DNA of 64,000 nt from the NCBI RefSeq assembly GCF_022602565.1, contig NZ_JALBCV010000012.1, forward strand, positions 20,092-84,091. Direction: 5' to 3'. Source of the stretch: Rosenbergiella metrosideri (GTDB lineage Bacteria; Pseudomonadota; Gammaproteobacteria; Enterobacterales; Enterobacteriaceae). The translations under genes and the position numbers were made by a program. Positions 57,680-64,000 of the stretch are shown here, in pieces; the first letter of the stretch is position 1; the number at the start of each line of letters is the position of its first letter. The notes under the pieces are model-generated. The model saw only the letters and a list, made by a program, of their open reading frames with translations. It was not told where the DNA came from and made no database searches.

Positions 57680-58044
57680 TCAAGGCTGGTCTTCGCCCAT
57701 TAGCGAGGCATCGATAATGACGGGATCCGCCATTGAGCACCCTTGATCAGACGCTATCGTATTCACAATAAAGCGTTTAGTAGGTCGATCCGGACGAGTA
57801 GAGATCACGGTGATCAATAGCGTTTGACTATAGCGCTCACCATATTTTAGAGGCGGGAAGCGCAGACGTACCACTGAGTGCGACAGCAATTCGACTTTTG
57901 ATAAGGGGTGAGGTTCGTAACCTTGATGACGAAGCGTTGCCAGCGTAACTTGTGCTGCCCAGTCGTAGAATAGTCAATATTCGGCGACGCATAAGCAGCT
58001 GAGCGAAAATAAAGACTGAATAGGCCTAATAGAAACGCTTTCAT
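57680..58044 (-). pseudogene. Frameshifted periplasmic protein, probable Tldi1-type immunity
   Basis: Read from ATG at 58044, a clear signal peptide MKAFLLGLFSLYFRSAAYA is followed by SPNIDYS, after which the frame changes by one base near 57960-57975. The other frame continues FYDWAAQVTLATLRHQGYEP, SKVELLSHSVVRLRFPPLKY and on to IIDASLMGEDQP and a stop at 57680. The span of 365 bases is one short of 122 codons, so a single deletion explains it. It overlaps the stop of the upstream L,D-transpeptidase-like gene (ATGA). A small secreted protein coupled to a Tlde1-like enzyme fits the Tldi1 immunity role; this is inferred from position. Confidence 0.7.
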
Positions 58045-58401
58045 TTTATTACCCTCAAAAGTCGATCGGCTGAGTTAGCGATAAGTTGGCGTGTGCGAGC
58101 CGACAAGATGATACAGCCCTGTGAGGCATAACCTGGCTTAGATATACTGTCGCGATGAATACGAAAGTTGTGCCGGCCAAACATAATAGTATGGGGTGCG
58201 GGAGGTAAAACGAGGGTGAGAGGAGCGCGGGGAAGTGGTAACTTTTCCGATGCGATAGTCCCCTATCGGGATAGGTCCTGAGTTAGGGAGATGTTGAGAG
58301 TCGGCACGATTAACATCAGGTGGGAAGCCACTATAACCTTGCTCGATAAGCTGTTGATTATGATAAAAACGCCCCGCCGATTGCTGATCAATCCATGGCA
58401 T
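58041..58401 (-). pseudogene. Frameshifted Tlde1-like L,D-transpeptidase-type effector (DUF2778)
   Basis: From an internal ATG at 58401 the protein begins MPWIDQQSAGRFYHNQQLIE and continues GYSGFPPDVNRADSQHLPNS and GPIPIGDYRIGK, the pattern of the Tlde1/DUF2778 family (YSG, N-x2-D-x2-x-V-x2-GPIP). At about 58242 one extra base shifts the frame. The next frame then reads LPLPRAPLTLVL, MFGRHNFRIHRDS and GYASQGCIILSARTRQLIA, which are the catalytic His and Cys motifs of L,D-transpeptidases. The stop lies at 58041. Tlde1 proteins are type VI secretion effectors that attack target-cell peptidoglycan precursors. The span of 361 bases is one more than 120 codons. Confidence 0.8.
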
Positions 58402-58503
58402 AGTCACCCGCAAAGTCGCGAGGCACCAGCTTAAAAGATAAGGTGCTGGAGGAATATCAATGAAATTCAAAGTGATGAGAGGATTTCGGGGAGAGTCTGA
58501 AGG

Positions 58504-58521
58504 GACCACCCGAAGGTGGTC
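58504..58521 (-). terminator. UUCG-loop hairpin after rmlD
   Basis: GACCACC and GGTGGTC enclose TTCG on the minus strand, a very stable tetraloop hairpin 10 nt after the rmlD stop. The U-tract is weak (CCTTCAG). Confidence 0.6.
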
Positions 58522-58530
58522 TAGGTATAC

Positions 58531-59385
58531 TTAATCTAAACGCGATAACACAGTGGATAACGATTGACGCCATGGCGAGGCAGCGGTGAACTCACCAATC
58601 TTAGTGGTGGACATTACCGAGTAAGCAGGACGCTTGGCCGGTGTTGGAAAATCGGCAGTAGTGATTGCATTAACCTTAGGCTGCGAGGCTAATTTACCTT
58701 GTTGTTCCGCCTGTTCGAAGATCGCCGACGCAAACTCTGCCCAACTCACTTGTTCATCACCACAAAAATGGTAGATGCCACCTGGAGCCGATTTTTCTAA
58801 GGTAGCAAGAATCGCCTTAGCAATATCCCCTGCGTAGGTAGGACAACCGAGTTGGTCACCGACAATGCCCAGCTCTGGGCGGTCTTTCGCTAAACGCAGC
58901 ATAGTTTTGACGAAGTTATTACCGTATTCGCTAAACACCCATGCGGTACGGATAATGATCGCTTCAGGTAAAATACTTTGCACCAATAATTCACCGGCTA
59001 ATTTAGTCTTGCCGTATACCCCTAAAGGATAGACTGCATCTGACTCGGTATAAGGCTGTGAGCCATTACCTTCGAAGACATAGTCAGTCGAAACATGAAC
59101 GAACTTAGCACCGACTTTCTTTGCCGCACTGGCTAGGTAGGCAGGCGCATAAGTATTAACCGCTGCCGCCTGCTCTGGCTCTGATTCAGCCTTGTCGACC
59201 GCAGTGTAGGCGGCGGCATTAATGATAATGGCAGGTTGGAACTGTTCAACTTGGATATTCACGGCAGATTGGTTGCTGATATCTAATTCAGCAGAACCCA
59301 GTGCAAGAACTTCAGCCGTTTTTGGAAAGAGATCTTGTAGACAACGGCCAAGCTGGCCGTTAGCGCCTGTTAGGAGGATTTTCAT
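58531..59385 (-). CDS. rmlD: dTDP-4-dehydrorhamnose reductase
   Basis: A 284-aa short-chain reductase. It makes dTDP-L-rhamnose, the last step of the rml pathway. The Rossmann start LLTGANGQLGRCLQDL, INAAAYTAVDKAESEPE and the catalytic YGKTK after STDYVFEG are present. Base composition is close to the core chromosome, unlike the AT-rich genes before it. rmlA, rmlB and rmlC are not in this window and would have to be elsewhere or beyond the right edge. It ends the polysaccharide operon. Confidence 0.96.
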   Translation of the reverse strand: MKILLTGANGQLGRCLQDLFPKTAEVLALGSAELDISNQSAVNIQVEQFQPAIIINAAAYTAVDKAESEPEQAAAVNTYAPAYLASAAKKVGAKFVHVSTDYVFEGNGSQPYTESDAVYPLGVYGKTKLAGELLVQSILPEAIIIRTAWVFSEYGNNFVKTMLRLAKDRPELGIVGDQLGCPTYAGDIAKAILATLEKSAPGGIYHFCGDEQVSWAEFASAIFEQAEQQGKLASQPKVNAITTADFPTPAKRPAYSVMSTTKIGEFTAASPWRQSLSTVLSRLD

Positions 59386-59415
59386 TTTATATCTTTTTTA
59401 AGTTTATGAAGACAG

Positions 59416-60612
59416 TTAATTATGGTCCACAGTAAATTCATTATTACCAACAGATGCTAAAACTAATTTGCCTTTCCCACTAACGTGGAATGATAGATTT
59501 CTAGCAGGAATAAATATCGACTCTCCAATATTTGATTCAATATAGTTTATACCATCATAAAATTCTATAGAGCCATGTAAACAAAAGGCAATTATAGGAG
59601 AGTTATTATTACCAACAGTGTATTCACCATTTACATCTAAAATGGACATCTCAAAGTCATCAACCGGTACTTGGTACTTAATAAAATTCTCATATTTCAC
59701 TGGGTTGCACAGAAGTTCATCATAAGGCTTGGATAAGAAATTTACGTTAGAAAATAACTCATTGATATCAATATGTTTATTAGTCAACCCAGCTCGTAAA
59801 ACATTGTCTGAACTTGCCATGATCTCTAGCCCTAACCCCTTCAGATAAGCATGAGGGGTACAGGCATCTAAGAACATAGCATCACCCGGCTCTAAAACAA
59901 TGATATTAAGTAGAAGCGGCATGAATAACCCAACATCATTGGGCCAATATTTTGAAATCTCAGTTATATCTTTCCAGGGAGAATATTTTCTATTTTCTGA
60001 ATATTTAATCAAGTGAGATAAGTAATCGACTTTAACCCCTTCCTTTAAGGTAAGTAGATAGATAAATAGAGACTCTAATTTAGAAAAATCAGGATTAGCA
60101 ATGAACTCTTTAGTTTGTGAAATATTAAGATCAAGGTCACTTAAAAAACGAGATATTTCTTTTAGTTCCCTAAATCCGTTCATCGCAGAAAATTTTGACA
60201 AAGCATAGATTAACTCAGGCTTATGATTATCGTCCTGATAATTCCTAAAACTACTTGATAAGGGCAAGCCTATTTTATTTTCTTTCAGAAAACCTTTTTT
60301 TGCAGCTGGCAAATTAGGGTGAACCTGGATTGATAAAGGTTTATCCGCTGCTAAAATTTTGAAAAGATAAGGTAGGCGTGAAAACCTCTTATAATTCACT
60401 TCACCTAGAGCCATTACTGGATTGTGTAATATAAATTCATCAAGATTTATTAACTCATCGTCCACTAAAATTTTAGAGCTGAGTTTTGGATGAGCACCCA
60501 TCCAAATCTCAGCCATTGGAATATTTTTATGATTTTTGAGAGAAAAAAATTCACTAATAGCATTTCTACAGCCCCAGTCATAATCTTGTATTTGATTAAT
60601 TAATTTATACAT
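59416..60612 (-). CDS. manA: Mannose-6-phosphate isomerase, second copy in the polysaccharide cluster
   Basis: A 398-aa type I isomerase. The start at 60612 (MYKLINQIQDYDWG) is chosen because it matches the native ManA start; 16 extra residues upstream are not conserved. Motifs match the native copy, with IQVHPNLPAAKKG, HKPELIYAL and TPHAYLKGLGLEIMASSDN. The AT-rich codon choice marks it as acquired with its neighbours. It supplies mannose-6-phosphate from fructose-6-phosphate for GDP-mannose, making the cluster independent of the catabolic manA. Confidence 0.95.
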   Translation of the reverse strand: MYKLINQIQDYDWGCRNAISEFFSLKNHKNIPMAEIWMGAHPKLSSKILVDDELINLDEFILHNPVMALGEVNYKRFSRLPYLFKILAADKPLSIQVHPNLPAAKKGFLKENKIGLPLSSSFRNYQDDNHKPELIYALSKFSAMNGFRELKEISRFLSDLDLNISQTKEFIANPDFSKLESLFIYLLTLKEGVKVDYLSHLIKYSENRKYSPWKDITEISKYWPNDVGLFMPLLLNIIVLEPGDAMFLDACTPHAYLKGLGLEIMASSDNVLRAGLTNKHIDINELFSNVNFLSKPYDELLCNPVKYENFIKYQVPVDDFEMSILDVNGEYTVGNNNSPIIAFCLHGSIEFYDGINYIESNIGESIFIPARNLSFHVSGKGKLVLASVGNNEFTVDHN

Positions 60613-60653
60613 TTTCAATCTCAAAAAAAGTAAGAAAACCGGATTAAATATTT

Positions 60654-62030
60654 TTAACAAACCTCTGTGTTAATTAGTGATAAAAGAAGATCTGTTTTTT
60701 CAATCATAAGGTTATGTTTACCTCTTGATTCAACATTCAATCGAATCACAGGTTCAGTATTTGATGTACGCAAATTAAATCGCCAATCTGTGAACTCCAT
60801 ACTTAAACCATCAGTAAAGTCAATAGAAATAGCCTCATTTTCAAATTCACGATGAATAAAGTCGATAGTTTGGCTTGCATTTTCAATTTTTCTATTTATT
60901 TCCCCTGAAGCTGGAAATGCTGATTGAGCATCAACTACAAACTCACTTAATGTTTTATTTTTAAGACATAATAACTCAGCTACAAGTAACCACGGGATCA
61001 TTCCACTATCACAATATGAAAAATCTCTAAAGTAGTGGTGCGCACTCATCTCACCGCCATAGATAGCATCTTCTTTCCTCATCCTTTCCTTGATAAAAGC
61101 ATGACCAGTTTTAGAAGAAATTGGTTCACCACCATTATTTGTGACTGTATTAACTGTATTCCAATACAACCTCGGATCATGGATGATTTTTTCACCCGGA
61201 TTTTTTTGAAGAAAAGCTTCTGCTAAAAGGCCTACGATATAATATCCTTCGATAAACTTAGCATTATCATCAAAGAAAAAACATCGATCAAAATCACCAT
61301 CGAAAGCAATTCCCATGTCAGCTTTATGTAGCTTAACTGCATCAGCTGTATCTGAACGACATTCTGGCAGTAAAGGATTAGGAATGCCATTAGGAAAATT
61401 TCCATCGGGCTCATTGTTAACTTTAATGAAAGTTAAGGGGATACCAATATTTGTGAACCTTTTTTCTAGCTCATCAATTACATGTCCTGCGGCTCCATTT
61501 CCAGAGTTTATCACTAGCTTAAGTGGCCTAGTAAAATTATCCTTATTAATATATTCCATCAAATGATCGACGTACTCGACAAGAGTAGATAGTTTACTCA
61601 ATGAGCCTTTACTTTCGACATCTATGAAATTGTTCTCTTCTGCTAAAAATTTTATATCGGATAAACCAGAATCACCACTTATCGGTTCAGCATTAGCACG
61701 AACTAATTTCATTCCGTTATAATTCATTGGATTATGGCTAGCTGTTACTTCAATACCACCATCAGTTTCCAAATGAAAAGTTGCAAAATAGACTTCTTCA
61801 GTACCAGTTACGCCAATGTCAATCACATTGACACCAGCATCCATCAACCCTTCAGCTAAAGCATTTTTTAAAGACTTACTTGTCAAACGTACATCACCAC
61901 CTACAACTATGTTCTTTGGCTTAAGAAATTGCCCGTAGGCTCTTCCAATGCGGTAAGCTATATCAACATTAAGTTCTGCACCTAATTCACCACGAATATC
62001 ATAAGCTTTGAAACAAGTTAAATTTGACAT
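60654..62030 (-). CDS. manB: Phosphomannomutase
   Basis: A 458-aa enzyme of the phosphohexomutase family that converts mannose-6-phosphate to mannose-1-phosphate. The catalytic phosphoserine S98 is in [15 protein letters not shown], the metal-binding loop reads [12 protein letters not shown], and the sugar-binding [20 protein letters not shown] and the C-terminal [14 protein letters not shown] phosphate loop are intact. It lies between manC and manA. E. coli colanic acid and O-antigen clusters carry the equivalent gene as cpsG or rfbK. Confidence 0.96.
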   Translation of the reverse strand: MSNLTCFKAYDIRGELGAELNVDIAYRIGRAYGQFLKPKNIVVGGDVRLTSKSLKNALAEGLMDAGVNVIDIGVTGTEEVYFATFHLETDGGIEVTASHNPMNYNGMKLVRANAEPISGDSGLSDIKFLAEENNFIDVESKGSLSKLSTLVEYVDHLMEYINKDNFTRPLKLVINSGNGAAGHVIDELEKRFTNIGIPLTFIKVNNEPDGNFPNGIPNPLLPECRSDTADAVKLHKADMGIAFDGDFDRCFFFDDNAKFIEGYYIVGLLAEAFLQKNPGEKIIHDPRLYWNTVNTVTNNGGEPISSKTGHAFIKERMRKEDAIYGGEMSAHHYFRDFSYCDSGMIPWLLVAELLCLKNKTLSEFVVDAQSAFPASGEINRKIENASQTIDFIHREFENEAISIDFTDGLSMEFTDWRFNLRTSNTEPVIRLNVESRGKHNLMIEKTDLLLSLINTEVC

Positions 62031-62039
62031 TTGAATACC

Positions 62040-63461
62040 CTAATTATCACAACGACCATATTGATCTTTAATTCTTATAATATCATCTGAAGCTAAATAA
62101 GAACCTGATTGAATTTCCAAAATTTCGAGAGGAATTTTTCCTGGGTTGGTTAAACTATGTTTAACACCAATAGGAATGAAAGTAGATTGATTTTCAGTAA
62201 GTAAAAACTCTTTTTCATCAATCGAAACTTTCGCAGTACCAGATAATATTACCCAATGTTCCACCCGATGATGATGAAGTTGGAGTGAAAACGCCCCTCC
62301 GGGTTTGACTGTCACTTTATTAATATTAAAACGAGGAGTTTGGTCTATATTATCACTATGTCCCCAAGGCCTATAAATTTGACAATGATGAATGTGTTCC
62401 CTTCTCTTGGAACTTTTCAAATATTCTACAATTTTCTTAACATCTTGGGATTCATCTTTGTTCATTACTAAAACAGCATCTTTAGTATTTACTACGACAA
62501 GATTATTAATACCTATAGTAGCTACGAATTTATTGTCTGAGTTTATATAACAATTATAGCTATTTTTAGCCCAAACATCTCCAGTAATAGTATTACCGTC
62601 GTTGTCTTTAGAACTAACATCCCATAGTGCTGACCATGATCCTACATCGTTCCAACCAGCATCTAAACTAATGACAACAGCATCCTTAGTTTTTTCCATT
62701 ACTGCATAATCTATAGATTCATCAGGACAGTTTTTGAAAATGTCATGAGGTATATTAATAAATTCAGAAATAGATGTAGATGAATTTATTGAATCTTCAC
62801 ATATAGATAAAATGTCAGGTCTATACTTATTCAATTCAGCGATATACTTACTAGCCTTGAACATGAACATACCACTATTCCAGTAATACTCACCAGATTC
62901 AATATAGGACTGTGCTGTTATGATATCAGGTTTCTCTACAAAACTATCTACATAAAAAGATTCAGATGTATCCACTTTAAAATCCTGACCTCTTTTAATA
63001 TAGCCGTAACCAGTTTCAGGAGTTTTCGGTACTATACCAAAAGTTACTAGCTTGTCATTTTTAGCATATTCTATTGCTTTATTTATAATTGAGTGAAATT
63101 CAGGAGTGTCATCGATTACATGATCTGCAGCTAGTACTAAAATAATTGGATCATTATCCTTAGACAAGGATTTTAAAGCGGCTAAAGCCACTGCTGGAGC
63201 TGTATTACGTCCAACAGGTTCTAACAAAATATTATTTGTTAACTTATCTATTTTCCGTAATTGTTCGGCGACAAGAAAACGGTGTTCTTGATTACATATA
63301 ACTAGTGGATTTAGAGTATCAACACCATCTAGGCGTTGAATAGTATTTTGAAGCATAGAAAAACTATTATCAAGTGATAAAAATTGCTTAGGATAATGTT
63401 CACGAGACAGGGGCCATAGTCTACTCCCAGTACCACCTGCCATTATTACAGGAAGAATCAT
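62040..63461 (-). CDS. manC: Mannose-1-phosphate guanylyltransferase / mannose-6-phosphate isomerase
   Basis: A 473-aa bifunctional enzyme. The N-terminal nucleotidyltransferase has MAGGTGSRLWPLSREHYPKQ and the active-site FVEKP. The C-terminal cupin domain (from about 345) has QLHHHRVEHWVILSGTAKV, the phosphomannose isomerase type II part. It forms GDP-mannose, the donor for mannosyl units or precursor of GDP-fucose. It starts 30 bp after the glf stop, and codon use is AT-rich. Confidence 0.96.
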   Translation of the reverse strand: MILPVIMAGGTGSRLWPLSREHYPKQFLSLDNSFSMLQNTIQRLDGVDTLNPLVICNQEHRFLVAEQLRKIDKLTNNILLEPVGRNTAPAVALAALKSLSKDNDPIILVLAADHVIDDTPEFHSIINKAIEYAKNDKLVTFGIVPKTPETGYGYIKRGQDFKVDTSESFYVDSFVEKPDIITAQSYIESGEYYWNSGMFMFKASKYIAELNKYRPDILSICEDSINSSTSISEFINIPHDIFKNCPDESIDYAVMEKTKDAVVISLDAGWNDVGSWSALWDVSSKDNDGNTITGDVWAKNSYNCYINSDNKFVATIGINNLVVVNTKDAVLVMNKDESQDVKKIVEYLKSSKRREHIHHCQIYRPWGHSDNIDQTPRFNINKVTVKPGGAFSLQLHHHRVEHWVILSGTAKVSIDEKEFLLTENQSTFIPIGVKHSLTNPGKIPLEILEIQSGSYLASDDIIRIKDQYGRCDN

Positions 63462-63491
63462 AAAAATACCTCAATAGAATTATAATAAAAA

Positions 63492-64000
63492 TTAAAATTC
63501 ATGGTAAAAAGACTTAATACTGTTCTTATCATTAATATCTTTAATCATTTTTTCTGATAACTCTAACGCTTCATTTATAGTTACATCCATATCCATATAA
63601 CGATAGCTGCCTAATCGTCCAGCGAAAGTTATACCAGAATCATTTCTAGCCAAAGAAAAATATTTTTCTAATAGAATTTTATCATTGACTAATCTTATAG
63701 GGTAATAAGGAATATCGTTATCACCACACAGTGAACTGAACTCTTTAAAATAAATCGATTTTTCATGCGATTCCCAGGGTGTGAAATGTTTATGTTCAGA
63801 TATTCTAGTGTAAGGAATATTACTTTCACCATAGTTCATAACAGCAACGCCTTGAAAGTCACCATCGTAAAAATTTTTCTCGAATTTTAAAGTTCTATAC
63901 TTTAATTTACCCAAGGAATAATTGAACCACTCATCAATCTTTCCCGTCCAAATAATATGATCATGATTTTCCTTAAATTTATTATCATATTTACATTTAT
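63492..64000 (-). CDS. glf: UDP-galactopyranose mutase, C-terminal part (runs off the window)
   Basis: Glf uses reduced FAD to convert UDP-galactopyranose to UDP-galactofuranose. The visible 169 codons are open to the right edge. They include IIWTGKIDEWFNYSLGKLKY, then RTLKFEKN, VMNYGESNIPYTRISEHKHF and the C-terminal FAGRLGSYRYMDMDVTINEAL that binds the flavin and dimer partner. The frame has no stop up to 64000, so a TTG at 63914 is not the true start. The gene implies galactofuranose in the polysaccharide. It is AT-rich like manC-manB-manA. Confidence 0.94.
   Translation of the reverse strand, partial: KCKYDNKFKENHDHIIWTGKIDEWFNYSLGKLKYRTLKFEKNFYDGDFQGVAVMNYGESNIPYTRISEHKHFTPWESHEKSIYFKEFSSLCGDNDIPYYPIRLVNDKILLEKYFSLARNDSGITFAGRLGSYRYMDMDVTINEALELSEKMIKDINDKNSIKSFYHEF

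Noticed and set aside
58230..58250. Programmed ribosomal frameshift in the Tlde1-like gene
   Set aside because: The change needed is +1 and there is no stop-codon pause or slippery site of the prfB type; a simple indel is more likely.
63492..63914. A 140-aa protein starting at 63914 as a complete gene
   Set aside because: The start would be TTG, and the frame stays open to the window edge with conserved Glf sequence (TGKIDEWFNYSLG) upstream, so this is the C-terminal part of a longer gene.
1..64000. tRNA or rRNA genes, CRISPR arrays, complete insertion sequences
   Set aside because: None was seen by reading: no cloverleaf-like GTTCGANNC blocks in context, no regular repeat-spacer arrays, and no transposase frames.

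Overview
The window reads as chromosome from a plant- or environment-associated member of the Enterobacterales, most like Pantoea/Erwiniaceae. The left part keeps the E. coli gene order around 64 min: thyA-lgt-ptsP-rppH, mutH, ygdR, tas, lplT-aas, an OmrA/B-type small RNA, galR, lysA and lysR, with near-identical protein lengths. A microbial rhodopsin operon beside thyA points to a carotenoid-making, light-exposed bacterium. The genus assignment is inference.

Positions 1-28,100: a retinal-forming oxygenase (blh) and a DTG-type rhodopsin form an operon left of thyA. The 680-bp rppH-mutH gap carries a cluster of DnaA boxes at the place where E. coli has DARS2. An RND multidrug operon (mdtABC plus its own outer-membrane channel) and an FtsI-like penicillin-binding protein are inserted between aas and the omr-galR-lysA-lysR block. 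After lysR comes a Zur-box-controlled pair of zinc-free ribosomal proteins (L31B and L36B).

Positions 28,100-41,760: an AT-rich competition island. It holds a two-partner secretion system (cdiB-cdiA, exoprotein of 2665 aa with a VENN boundary), a tiny membrane protein overlapping the end of cdiA (candidate immunity), and a trail of orphan or decayed CdiA-CT (VENN) modules, each followed by a gene of unknown role. A frameshifted pseudogene lies on the opposite strand upstream of cdiB.

Positions 41,760-52,000: ugd, a small secreted helical protein, a two-component Rieske oxygenase with a divergent LysR regulator, then a mannose PTS block (manA, manX, manY, manZ, yobD). A 1.1-kb gap after manA has hairpin-rich sequence with no intact gene.

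Positions 52,000-64,000: a Csu-type (archaic, spore-coat-U) chaperone-usher pilus operon preceded by four tandem GATAAT hexamers that resemble a Fur site; a convergent pair of single-frameshift genes that together look like a Tlde1 L,D-transpeptidase-type type VI effector and its periplasmic immunity protein; and the end of a polysaccharide precursor operon read leftwards (glf, manC, manB, a second manA, rmlD). glf to manA are clearly more AT-rich than the rest and probably acquired. glf runs off the right edge.
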